This document shows, in pieces, positions 9,507 through 22,885 of a stretch of 64,000 nt of DNA. Below the pieces are notes generated by a model. It did no database searches and had not been told where the DNA came from. It was given only the letters and a program-made list of their open reading frames with translations. A program made the position numbers and the translations under genes. The DNA is from Corynebacterium sp. SCR221107 (GTDB lineage: Bacteria; Actinomycetota; Actinomycetes; Mycobacteriales; Mycobacteriaceae): assembly GCF_027886475.1 (NCBI RefSeq), contig NZ_CP115670.1, positions 868,001 to 932,000 of the forward strand, written 5' to 3'. Every line of letters starts with the position of its first letter. Positions within the stretch are counted from its first letter, which is position 1.

Positions 9507-10313
9507 GTGGCACCTTCACCCATACTTGCGGCCAACGGGCTAAAGTTCTCCCACGATGGGCAATCGGTGCTGCGTGGGGTCGATGTTGTCATCCGGCCGG
9601 GGGAGGTCACGGCGCTGTTGGGGCGCAATGGGGCGGGAAAGTCCACGCTGCTGCGGTTGTTGGCTGCCAGCTGGAAACCCCATCAGGGCGAGGTGCTCCT
9701 GGACGGACAGCAGGTCTTATATGACCGTACGGGCCGCGATCGGGTGCGGCGCCGGGTCCAGCTGGTGCTCCAGGAACCAGACGATCAGATCTTTGCCACT
9801 ACGGTCCGCGCGGACGTGTCCTTCGGCCCTGTCAACCAGGGGCTTAGTACCCAAGAGGTGGAGCAGCGGGTGGCGGAAGCCCTGGTGGCCACGGGTATAA
9901 GCGAGCTCGCCGAGCGCGTCCCGCATCACCTGTCCTTCGGACAGCGCAAACGGGTGGTCTTGGCCGGTGCGTTGGCCATGCGTCCGGCCGTGTTGCTTCT
10001 CGACGAACCTACGGCCGGTCTGGATCCGCGCGGAAAACGCGAAATGGCGCGAGTCATTGCGCGCCTTGCCGCTCAGGGCACGGGGATCGTGGTGTGCACC
10101 CACGACGTCAACTTTGCCTATGAAGTAGCCAGCGAGGCCGCCATCTTGGTCGACGGGCTCCTGGAGTCGGGCCCAGCCGAGCAGGTACTTTCCGATGCCG
10201 CGCTCATGCAGCGCGCGCAACTTGAGCTTCCCTGGGCACCGGCGGTGTCCAGGTTGATCAACAAGCCTGTCACCGAGGTCGGTGACATCTACAAGCTTCT
10301 AGGCGATGCCTAG
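9507..10313 (+). CDS. cbiO: Cobalt ECF transporter ATP-binding protein CbiO
   Basis: The ATPase of the cobalt importer. Walker A is GRNGAGKST, the signature LSFGQRKR, Walker B VLLLDEPTAGLD and the switch His lies in CTHDVNF. I chose GTG at 9507 because GAGGAG sits just before it and the protein then begins directly with the ABC domain (APSPILAANGLKFSHDG); the frame is open further upstream, but no good start or ribosome site precedes it. 268 residues. The last gene of the riboswitch-controlled operon, followed by a terminator at 10390. Confidence 0.92.
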   Translation: MAPSPILAANGLKFSHDGQSVLRGVDVVIRPGEVTALLGRNGAGKSTLLRLLAASWKPHQGEVLLDGQQVLYDRTGRDRVRRRVQLVLQEPDDQIFATTVRADVSFGPVNQGLSTQEVEQRVAEALVATGISELAERVPHHLSFGQRKRVVLAGALAMRPAVLLLDEPTAGLDPRGKREMARVIARLAAQGTGIVVCTHDVNFAYEVASEAAILVDGLLESGPAEQVLSDAALMQRAQLELPWAPAVSRLINKPVTEVGDIYKLLGDA

Positions 10314-10389
10314 GAGAAAGATCCAGGGATACATCACCTTCACGTCACGCAAGTGCTGTGGAGATCCCCGGGAACATGATTCACATGCG

Positions 10390-10430
10390 GGCCCCGGCGT
10401 GAGCAACCTCTCCTCGCGCCGGGGTCTTTC
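10390..10430 (+). terminator. Terminator of the cobalt transport operon
   Basis: CCCCGGCG at 10392-10399 pairs with CGCCGGGG at 10417-10424, followed by TCTTTC. It closes the cbi operon about 80 bp after cbiO. Confidence 0.75.
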
Positions 10431-10560
10431 GTATCGATCACGTGTCGGGTGTCCCTTTGTTGCGGTGTGCCCGCTTCCGGGGGTAACCCAAAAGTGGTGC
10501 CCCGAGCTGCTGCTTTTGGCTAGGTGGGGGAGCGGCCCTGGGCAAGAATTCAAGTGTGGC

Positions 10561-10631
10561 TTGCCTAAGTTAGGCAAAGCTATGTAGGTTTCTGGTTGTA
10601 GGTAAACATAGCCTTACTAAGGCAAGGCTAT
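10561..10631 (+). promoter_or_regulatory. DtxR-like inverted repeats before the siderophore operon
   Basis: Two perfect inverted repeats lie upstream of the iron transporter: TTGCCTAAGTTAGGCAA (10561-10577, 8-base arms around one base) and ATAGCCTT/AAGGCTAT (10608-10615 and 10624-10631) with CCTTACTAAGG nested inside. They share TTAGG/CCTAA and GGCTA elements with the 19-bp DtxR operator of corynebacteria (TTAGGTTAGSCTAACCTAA) but match it only partly. Iron-dependent repression fits the gene content; the match itself is inference. Confidence 0.55.
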
Positions 10632-10798
10632 AGAAATTAGCCGACTGATTATGCGGACCACTCAATACGTCGCGGGCTCTCAGCTATCGGCGTCGCGGGC
10701 GCGCATGATCGTCCGCTGTGGCCTGCCGGGCAGCGGCCCCTGGAACTGCCCGGCAAGCTAGCCGACCACCCAGTGAAACGACGAACTTAAAGGGAACC

Positions 10799-11818
10799 AT
10801 GTCTGTAAAGCTTCCAAAGCTCATCGCTGTCTTGACCGCCTCCGCCATCGCCTTGACCGCCTGCTCCAGCGCCGGCGGCGAGTCCGGATCCTCTAGCGCG
10901 AGCTCCGATTCCTCGGCTTCGGCCACCGCTGCCTTTTCGGGAACCATCGAGATCGAGGACAACCACGGCACCGTCGAGGTTCCTGCAGGCGCTTCTCGCA
11001 TCGCGGTCACCGACAACCGCAGCTTCGAGATCCTTAACCAGTGGGGCATTACTCCGGTGGCCGTGCCGAAGCAGCTGGTTCCCAAGACGGTTCCGGATTA
11101 CAAGAACAACGATGACATCGTCGACCTAGGCAACCACCGCGAGCCCGACCTCGAGGCCCTCGTTGCCGCCGAGCCGGACCTCATTATCAACGGCCAGCGC
11201 TTCACCCAGTACTACGAGGACATCAAGAACCTCAACCCGGACACCCCGATCATCGAGCTCGAGCCGCGCGACGGCGAGCCGCTGGATTCCGAGCTCAAGC
11301 GCCAGGTCACCGCCCTCGGCGAGGCGCTCGGCAAGCAGTCCGAAGCCGATGCTCTCATCGCCGACTTCGATGCGGCGCTGGAGCGCGCAAAGAACGCGTA
11401 CAACGGCACGGATACCGTCATGGGCGTCAACGTCTCCGGCGGTGAGATCGGCTACGTCGCGCCGAGCATTGGTCGCGTGTGGGGCCCGATCTTCGACCTG
11501 CTTGGTCTCAAGCCCGCGCTTGAGGTCTCGGAGGCCTCCTCGAACCACGAGGGTGACGACATCTCCGTCGAGGCCATCGCGGAGTCCAACCCGACCTGGA
11601 TCTTCGTTCTCGACCGCGATGCCTCCCTGTCCACTGCCGACGAGGAAGGCTACACCCCCGCACTCGACGTGATCACCAACAACGCTGCTTTGGGCAACGT
11701 CACAGCAGTCAAGGATGGCAAAACCATCCTGGCGCCGGCCGACACCTACACCAACGAGTCCATCATCACCTACACGGAGATCCTCAACTCCATCGCCGAC
11801 GCTTTCGAAGGCAAGTAG
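10799..11818 (+). CDS. Siderophore ABC transporter, substrate-binding lipoprotein
   Basis: A 339-residue cell-surface lipoprotein that captures ferric siderophore. The signal peptide carries the lipobox LTAC at about residues 18-21, followed by a Ser-rich linker (SSAGGESGSSSAS) and a FepB/CeuE-type domain, with GTVEVPAGASRIAVTD and the typical cluster III contact regions. ATG at 10799 is preceded by AAAGGGA. It is the first gene of an operon with two permeases and an ATPase, and matches in layout the DtxR-controlled uptake systems of other corynebacteria. A strong hairpin after the gene probably lets the lipoprotein be made in excess. The siderophore is not known. Confidence 0.9.
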   Translation: MSVKLPKLIAVLTASAIALTACSSAGGESGSSSASSDSSASATAAFSGTIEIEDNHGTVEVPAGASRIAVTDNRSFEILNQWGITPVAVPKQLVPKTVPDYKNNDDIVDLGNHREPDLEALVAAEPDLIINGQRFTQYYEDIKNLNPDTPIIELEPRDGEPLDSELKRQVTALGEALGKQSEADALIADFDAALERAKNAYNGTDTVMGVNVSGGEIGYVAPSIGRVWGPIFDLLGLKPALEVSEASSNHEGDDISVEAIAESNPTWIFVLDRDASLSTADEEGYTPALDVITNNAALGNVTAVKDGKTILAPADTYTNESIITYTEILNSIADAFEGK

Positions 11819-11874
11819 GAACCCGATGGGTCAGTCATCCCCGGCACCTGTAGCCACCTAAACCCCAGCGTAAG

Positions 11875-11930
11875 CCAAACGCGACACCCCACATGGTGAG
11901 GAAGATATCCTCCCGGTGTCGCGTTTGGCC
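11875..11930 (+). terminator. Intercistronic hairpin after the binding-protein gene
   Basis: CCAAACGCGACACC (11875-11888) and GGTGTCGCGTTTGG (11915-11928) form a perfect 14-bp stem. There is no long U-run, so it more likely partially terminates or stabilises the upstream message, giving more binding protein than permease. Confidence 0.6.
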
Positions 11931-11961
11931 TCTCGCGTTTCTCGAAGTAGTAGAGGTCACG

Positions 11962-13086
11962 ATGACCGTAACCAGCCCCTTTTCTAGCCCCAAGCCACAG
12001 CCGGCACCACCCACCGGTACCGAGGCTAACCACCACGGCCGCACAGCTAGGCCTAGCGAAACCATGACCGCCCCATTGAATACCCAAGACACCGGCGCCG
12101 ACCATGCCACGGCCGCAACTCCTGAAACCCCCAAGGCGGCCCGACGCCTGGATTGGAAGATTATTGCCGCTGTGATCGTGGTCGTGGGGTTGTTGTTCGC
12201 CTCCCTGATGACCGGCGAATATGACATCTTCTCCGGCGGCGATGGTCGCGTCATGTTTATGAACGTCCGCATCCCGCGCACCATCGCCCTGGTCTTAGCC
12301 GGTGCCGCGATGGCCATGAGCGGGCTTGTCATGCAGCTTCTGACCCAGAACCGCTTCGTGGAACCCACGACCACGGGCACCACCGAGTGGGCGGGCCTAG
12401 GCCTACTGTTTGCCATGATCGTCTTCCCCACGGCAAGCGTGGCGGCCCGCATGGTTTCCGCCGTGGCCTTTGCCTTCGTGGGCACGATGGTCTTTTTCCT
12501 ATTCCTGCGCAGGGTCTCGCTGCGCTCCTCGCTGGTCGTGCCCATCATCGGCATCATGCTCGGCGCGGTGATCAGCTCCCTGTCGAGCTTCATCGCGTTG
12601 AAGACCGACACCCTCCAGACCCTGGGCGTGTGGTTCCAGGGCAGCTTCACCTCCGTCTACAAGGGGCAGTACGAGGTGCTGTGGGTCGTGCTCATCGTGG
12701 TGGTCGCCGTGTTCTTCTACGCCGACCGACTCACCGTGGCCGGCCTGGGTGAGGACTTCGCTACTAATGTGGGAGTGAATTATCAGCGCATGGTGCTGCT
12801 GGGCACCGCCCTGATCGCCGTGGCCACCGGCGTGGTGACAGTGGTGGTGGGCAACCTTCCGTTCGTGGGATTGATCGTGCCTAACCTGGTGAGCATGTGG
12901 CGCGGCGATGACCTGCGCTCGAACCTGCCTTGGGTCTGCCTGCTAGGTATCGGCATCGTGACCGCCTCCGACCTGCTCGCGCGCGTGGTCATCTCCCCGT
13001 TTGAGATCCCGGTGTCGGTGATCTTGGGCGTGGTCGGCGCCGTCGTCTTCGTTGGCCTGATCCTCAAGGGGGTGCGCCGTGGTTAA
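11962..13086 (+). CDS. Siderophore ABC transporter permease (FecCD family)
   Basis: One of two membrane subunits of the importer. After a hydrophilic N-terminal tail of about 65 residues rich in Pro and Thr, the core begins with RRLDWKIIAAVIVVVGLLFASL and shows the FecCD family regions: FMNVRIPRTIALVLAGAAMAMSGLVMQLLTQNRFVEPTTTG and the C-terminal GNLPFVGLIVPNLVSMWRGDD. About nine to ten membrane segments. ATG at 11962 has GTAGAGG upstream; a later in-frame ATG (12064) would shorten the tail. The stop overlaps the next permease start by eight bases. Confidence 0.9.
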   Translation: MTVTSPFSSPKPQPAPPTGTEANHHGRTARPSETMTAPLNTQDTGADHATAATPETPKAARRLDWKIIAAVIVVVGLLFASLMTGEYDIFSGGDGRVMFMNVRIPRTIALVLAGAAMAMSGLVMQLLTQNRFVEPTTTGTTEWAGLGLLFAMIVFPTASVAARMVSAVAFAFVGTMVFFLFLRRVSLRSSLVVPIIGIMLGAVISSLSSFIALKTDTLQTLGVWFQGSFTSVYKGQYEVLWVVLIVVVAVFFYADRLTVAGLGEDFATNVGVNYQRMVLLGTALIAVATGVVTVVVGNLPFVGLIVPNLVSMWRGDDLRSNLPWVCLLGIGIVTASDLLARVVISPFEIPVSVILGVVGAVVFVGLILKGVRRG

Positions 13087-14122
13087 CGCTGTGCACTCCG
13101 CTGCGGCGGGCACTATAGACGTCGGCAGGCGTGCAACGCGCGTATTCATGCACGGCCCGCGCCGATACTGGATCCTGTTTTCTATCATTACCGCGCTGGG
13201 CCTGCTGTGTGCCTTCGGGCTGCTGGCCTACGGCAACCCGCTCGAGGTGGGCACGCGCGGGTGGTGGCTGATCGCGCAGCGCCGCGCGAGCGCGGTGACC
13301 GCGATGGCGGTGGTCGCGTGGTGCCAGGCGATCGCGACGGTGGCGTTCCAAACGGTCACCAACAACAGGATTCTGACCCCGTCGATCATGGGATTTGAGT
13401 CGCTGTATCGCTTGATCCACACCTCCACCATCTTCTTCCTGGGTACCTACGGCTTCTTCAGCGCCGACAACCTGCGCATGTTCGTGGTGCAGCTTGTGCT
13501 TATGGTCGGGCTCTCGCTGGTGCTGTACTCCTGGCTGTTGACCTCGAAGAACTCCAACATGCACGCCATGCTGCTCATCGGCATTGTCATCGGTGGTGGG
13601 CTGGGGTCGCTGACCACCTTTATGCAGCGCCTTTTGACCCCAAGCGAGTTCGATGTGCTGACCGCACGTATGTTCGGTTCGGTCAATAACGCCGACCCGT
13701 CTTACTATCCGCTGGCCATCCCGCTCGTGCTGGCCGCGGGCATGACGGTGTTGGCGCTCTCGCGTAAGCTCAACGTCTTGTCCCTGGGCAGGGAAGCGGC
13801 CGCCAACCTGGGTGTGAACCACAAGACCTACTCGGTGCTCATCCTGGTGATGGTCTCCATCCTTATCGCCACCTCCACCGCATTGGTCGGTCCGATGACC
13901 TTCCTCGGGTTCCTCGTGGCAACCCTTGCCTATCAGGCGGCGGGCACCTATGACCACCGCTACATCTTCCCGATGGCGCTGTCGCTGGGGTTTTTCGTCC
14001 TCACCTGCGCTTACTTCGTGATGAACCACATCTTCTACGCCCAGGGTGCCGTGTCCATCATCATTGAGCTAGTGGGCGGTTCCGTATTCCTGCTCGTACT
14101 CCTTAAGAAGGGCCGACTGTGA
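13079..14122 (+). CDS. Siderophore ABC transporter permease (FecCD family)
   Basis: The second membrane subunit, 347 residues. Starts at GTG inside the end of the preceding gene with AAGGGGG just upstream, so translation is coupled. Recognisable FecCD stretches are AMAVVAWCQAIATVAFQTVTNNRILTPSIMGFESLY and VGPMTFLGFLVATLAYQAAGTYDHR. It resembles the CeuC-type permeases that work as heterodimers with CeuB-type partners. The last four bases overlap the start of the ATPase gene (GTGA). Confidence 0.9.
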   Translation: MVNAVHSAAAGTIDVGRRATRVFMHGPRRYWILFSIITALGLLCAFGLLAYGNPLEVGTRGWWLIAQRRASAVTAMAVVAWCQAIATVAFQTVTNNRILTPSIMGFESLYRLIHTSTIFFLGTYGFFSADNLRMFVVQLVLMVGLSLVLYSWLLTSKNSNMHAMLLIGIVIGGGLGSLTTFMQRLLTPSEFDVLTARMFGSVNNADPSYYPLAIPLVLAAGMTVLALSRKLNVLSLGREAAANLGVNHKTYSVLILVMVSILIATSTALVGPMTFLGFLVATLAYQAAGTYDHRYIFPMALSLGFFVLTCAYFVMNHIFYAQGAVSIIIELVGGSVFLLVLLKKGRL

Positions 14123-14880
14123 TCAAGCTAGACCGGGTCACCAAGACCTACACCTCCGACAATCAACAGGTCCGCATCGGTCCGATCGACCTGGAACTTC
14201 CCGCCGGCGGCATCACCGCCCTCGTGGGCCCCAACGGCGCGGGCAAGTCCACGCTGTTGACCATGATCGGGCGACTGCTGGGCATGGATGATGGCCAGAT
14301 CTTCGTCGCCGGAATGGATGTGGCAGCCACCAAGTCCCAAGACCTAGCCAAGGTGCTGTCTATCCTGCGGCAGGAAAACCACTTTGTCACCCGGCTCACG
14401 GTGCGTCAGCTCGTAGGCTTTGGCCGCTTCCCTTATTCCAAAGGACGGCTGACCCCCGAGGATGAGGAAATCATCTCCCGCTACATCGACTTCCTCAACC
14501 TTCGTGAGCTCGAGGATCGCTTCCTCGATCAGCTCTCCGGCGGGCAGCGCCAGCGCGCCTACGTGGCAATGGTGTTGTGTCAAGAAACCGACTACGTGTT
14601 GCTCGATGAGCCTTTGAATAATCTCGACATCGCCCACGCAGTGGAGATGATGAAGCACATCGAACGCGCCGCCCGCGAGTTCGGCCGCACCATCATCGTG
14701 GTGTTGCACGACATTAACTTTGCCGCTCGCTATGCGGATGCGATCTGCGCGGTCAAAGACGGCGCTATAGCAGCCTTCGGTACGCCAGACGAGCTCATGC
14801 GCGATGACGTGCTCACCGAGATCTTCAATACGCCGATCCAAGTCATCGACGGCCCCTTCGGCCCGCTTGCTTGCTACTAA
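14119..14880 (+). CDS. Siderophore ABC transporter ATP-binding protein
   Basis: 253-residue ATPase of the iron-siderophore importer. Walker A GPNGAGKST (about residues 37-45), signature LSGGQRQRAYVAM, Walker B YVLLDEPLNNLD and the switch VVLHDINFAARYAD. It starts with GTG in a 4-base overlap with the upstream permease and is the last gene before the operon terminator at 14939. The FepC-like sequence supports siderophore rather than haem or B12. Confidence 0.92.
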   Translation: MIKLDRVTKTYTSDNQQVRIGPIDLELPAGGITALVGPNGAGKSTLLTMIGRLLGMDDGQIFVAGMDVAATKSQDLAKVLSILRQENHFVTRLTVRQLVGFGRFPYSKGRLTPEDEEIISRYIDFLNLRELEDRFLDQLSGGQRQRAYVAMVLCQETDYVLLDEPLNNLDIAHAVEMMKHIERAAREFGRTIIVVLHDINFAARYADAICAVKDGAIAAFGTPDELMRDDVLTEIFNTPIQVIDGPFGPLACY

Positions 14881-14938
14881 GAGCGCTTGCCGACGCTCAC
14901 GCGCGCCGCGCCCCGTGCGGTTGGCTTCACATTCCTCC

Positions 14939-14978
14939 TCCCCAGCACTCAAACAACCTGTTGTGTGCTGGGGATTTG
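14939..14978 (+). terminator. Terminator of the siderophore operon
   Basis: CCCCAGCAC (14940-14948) pairs with GTGCTGGGG (14965-14973) across a 16-base loop, followed by ATTTGTG. It separates the iron transporter from the rRNA operon. Confidence 0.75.
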
Positions 14979-15535
14979 TGTTGTTGTTGGTGGGTGTGTA
15001 ACTTTATGTGAGTCGCCGCGACCGACAGCGCCCTCTTACAGTGCCTTTTGATGAAGGTGGTTGTGAGTTTGAGGCGGGAGGAAAACAAGCGGGACGAAAT
15101 CACTTTCTTCCTTTAGTTCTGCGCATGGTTTTGTTTGTGTGTGGGGCTGGGTGGTCATGTTGTTTGAGAACTCAATAGTGTACCAATGCACTGGTGAATC
15201 GCATTTTTTTGTGGTTTGCTTTGTTTGGGGAGCAGGGATTGTTTCTTGTGGTGTGTGTTGTTGGTTGGTGTTGGTGTGGCCGGCGAGTAGTTGCTTGCTT
15301 GTGAAATATTAATGCTGGTTGATGATGCATGTTGGGGAATGGTTTTTGTTTCTTTGACGTGTTTGTGTGTCGTGTTTTTCCTCGTCGGATGGCGGCACAC
15401 ATGTTTTTTCATCTATTTTTTTGGACAATCATTTTTGCGATGCAACTGTTTGTTGTGTTGTGGGCTGGTTGTTTGTTTTTTGTCTGGTTTCAGGCTTTCC
15501 TGACCTTTTTGATTCAAGATGTTTTTTCTTGTTTT
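14979..15535 (+). promoter_or_regulatory. rRNA operon leader and promoter region
   Basis: 557 bp with no credible gene, strongly G/T-biased on this strand. TTGTTTGAGAACTCAATAGTG (about 15160-15180) resembles the antitermination-type leader element of actinobacterial rRNA operons; a similar string, TGTGAGAACTGTATAGTG, recurs in the 16S-23S spacer at about 17379-17396. I cannot pick the promoters with confidence. Confidence 0.6.
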
Positions 15536-20603
<5,068 letters not shown>

Positions 20604-20707
20604 AACATCCTGCTAAAAACAAAACAACAACAATATCATCGCGTCCACTATGCAGTATCTAACACAACACCAACACCAACAAACAACCTATTGTTCCAAT
20701 AACACGT

Positions 20708-20823
20708 GTCGGTGGTCATAGCATTGGGGACACGCCCGGTCCCATTCCGAACCCGGAAGCTAAGCCCAATCACGCTGATGGTACTGCACCCGGGAGGGTG
20801 TGGGAGAGTAAGTCACCGCCGAC
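20708..20823 (+). rRNA. rrf: 5S ribosomal RNA
   Basis: Terminal helix GTCGGTGG with CACCGCCGAC, and the conserved core GGTCCCATTCCGAACCCGGAAGCTAAG. About 104 bp after the 23S 3' end. Ends are accurate to a few bases. Confidence 0.95.
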
Positions 20824-20844
20824 GCTAAAAACTTCAAAAACAAA

Positions 20845-20894
20845 ACGGTGAGCACCAAGGAAAAACCCCCTTCCCCGGTGCCCATCGTTTTTTT
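20845..20894 (+). terminator. rRNA operon terminator
   Basis: ACGGTGAGCACC (20845-20856) pairs with GGTGCCCATCGT (20877-20888), two mismatches, followed by a run of T. Directly after the 5S gene. Confidence 0.8.
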
Positions 20895-20992
20895 CGCATC
20901 ACAGACACCCCGTGTACATGGTGGCCGGTGACTTGAACCGCCGGAAAGCAAAAACCCCACTACCAAACATCCCCCGCACAAAACTCAACTCG

Positions 20993-21104
20993 CTCGTCTG
21001 AATAAGGATCGATGAACGTCAAGGAACGCGCATGCAGATGCATACGCTTGGTGAAATCGTCGGGAAGGAACAGGCCTAAGAAGGCCCAGGCCTGCGCTGG
21101 CTGA
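20993..21104 (+). repeat. 112-bp direct repeat, left copy
   Basis: The same 112 bases recur at 27816-27927 in the same direction with four substitutions (108/112 identical). Both begin CTCGTCTGAATAAGGATCGA and end CTGCGCTGGCTGA. The two copies bracket the plasmid-derived segment. The function of the repeat is unknown; the part AGGCCTAAGAAGGCCCAGGCCT can fold back on itself. Confidence 0.9.
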
Positions 21105-21222
21105 TCCTCATTTTGCGCACCGGTTTAGCCGGAGTCCTTTTTATACTGGAAAGTCACCGGAGGCTTATCGCTGGTATTGCCAGCATGACCGGGTTATCCG
21201 CCTCCAAGACTTTCTAAGGCAG

Positions 21223-22066
21223 GTGCGCGAGATGGCGGGACAATCCCAGCACATTAAAAACAAGCGCCAGCAATTTAACAGTGGCCGTGAACTTATTAAC
21301 GCGGTCAAAACTCGTCGCGAAGAAGCCCAAGCCTTTAAAGCACTTGCTGACGACGTCGAAAACGAAATGAGCGCAGAACTTGATCAATACGACCCGGAAC
21401 TAATCGGCGGCGTGCGCGTGCGCTGGATTAGCCAGGGCGTTGCAGCGCGCGACGAAACTGCGTTTAGCCACGCACTAAAAATTGGTTACCGACTACGCAA
21501 AGCAGGACAACGACTCACAGACGCAGCCATAATCGATGCCTACGAGCATGCCTATAACGTTGCACAACAACAAGGTGGAGCAGGCCGAGACAGCGAAATA
21601 CCGCCCATGCGTGACCGTCAGACCATGGCACGGCGCGTACGCGGTTATGTCACCCAATCTAAAACCAGCACAAGCCTAGGAGCTAGCGCTCCCGGACGCG
21701 TTACCAGCAGCGAACGCAAAGCACTGGCCACCATGGGACGAAAAGGCGGACAGAAAGCAGCACAACGCTGGAAAACCGAAATATGCGCAAGAGCGGAGAA
21801 AGGCACTGGAAGCAGCCAATAAGAGGAGGACAGCTGGAGGTAAGAGTATTGCTTTCCGGATTGCAGCCTTCTTCGCAGATGCTTTTAGCCAAACAGGAAA
21901 ATACCCAGGGATCGAGGATGCAATGGATGAGTTTGGGGTTTCTAGAGCGACAGTTAAACGCGGTCTGAGTTCGGCTGGAATTGTACTTCCGCGTGGACGC
22001 AAGATGTCAGATGCGGGTTTTTGGTACCGGTGTTCCGGAGACCCGGTACTGCCGGGTTCCGGGTAG
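21223..22066 (+). pseudogene. C-terminal remnant of a plasmid replication protein, frameshifted
   Basis: The first frame (to 21822) encodes a helical Arg/Lys-rich segment ending ERKALATMGRKGGQKAAQRWK, which resembles the C-terminal half of Rep proteins of corynebacterial plasmids (pNG2/pGA1 type). Near 21775 the frame breaks; in the new frame the protein goes on as KYAQERRKALEAANKRRTAG, then a helix-turn-helix-like stretch [35 protein letters not shown] and a stop at 22064 just inside the IS21 end. The N-terminal catalytic part is absent, so this is a relic. The Rep assignment rests on remembered similarity; the frameshift is visible because both frames keep amino-acid sense. Confidence 0.6.
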
Positions 22067-22110
22067 TTGGTACCGGGGCCGGGCCGACCGAGTCGGCCTG
22101 GTTGTTTGCT

Positions 22111-22869
22111 TTATTCGTCCGGTTCTATTGGGGCGGTGGCCTTGCGCATGTCGAAGTCTCCGATACGGATTCGGTGGCCGTTGTTGAGGCGGCTAACGAG
22201 TGAATCGGCTCCGACTCTGTCTGGCAGTGTTTCAACCCAGTAGGCGGCGGCCGATTGGGAGGAGATAAGTGTCGGGAGCCGACCGTCGCGGTCGAATATG
22301 ATCTTGGTTAGGTCTTCTTGCCCGCGCTGGTTGATGCTCATGGTCATAAAATCGTCGATGATAAGGACATCGACGTTGATCAGTTTCCGCATCTTATCGA
22401 GGTAGTTTTGGTCAGTCGGTGAGAAGACCGCGAGCATATCTACAAGTTGATCCAGCCGGTAATACGCCACGGAATATCCAGCCTTGCATGCGGCGATGCC
22501 GATGGCGCAGGCAATGTATGTCTTGCCTGTTCCCGTCGGTGCGAGGATGTGAATGTTGGTCGGGTTTTCCCGCCAGTTGGTCGCTGCGATCCGTTTCAGC
22601 TGGCGCATGTTGATGCCGCGTTGTTCTGCCCGGGTGACTTCAGCAAGGCTCGCATCCGGGTATCGGAATTTAGCCTGGGTGATAGCCTTGGCAATGTTGC
22701 GCTGTTGGCGTTGTGTGTAGGCTTCTTCGACTGCGGCGAGGAAGATATCTTCTGGTAGCGCATCCGCATAGGCCTCGTCGTTGACAACCTCGTAGAAGAT
22801 GTCAGCGAAGGTTGATACGCGAAGCTTGCGCATTTTCGCCCGCACAATCTCGTCATCGATGCTGCTCAT
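22111..22869 (-). CDS. istB: IS21-family ATP-binding helper protein IstB
   Basis: 252 residues, a DnaC-like AAA+ ATPase that assists the IstA transposase in target choice. Walker A is APTGTGKT and Walker B VLIIDDF. The ATG at 22869 has AGAAGGAG upstream; the open frame extends a little further but without a better start. It follows istA after 16 bp. The protein looks intact. Confidence 0.9.
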   Translation of the reverse strand: MSSIDDEIVRAKMRKLRVSTFADIFYEVVNDEAYADALPEDIFLAAVEEAYTQRQQRNIAKAITQAKFRYPDASLAEVTRAEQRGINMRQLKRIAATNWRENPTNIHILAPTGTGKTYIACAIGIAACKAGYSVAYYRLDQLVDMLAVFSPTDQNYLDKMRKLINVDVLIIDDFMTMSINQRGQEDLTKIIFDRDGRLPTLISSQSAAAYWVETLPDRVGADSLVSRLNNGHRIRIGDFDMRKATAPIEPDE

Positions 22870-22885
22870 GATTTTTACACTCCTT

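Noticed and set aside
20760..20981. Open frame antisense to 5S rRNA and its terminator
   Set aside because: It overlaps the 5S gene and terminator and has no coding features.
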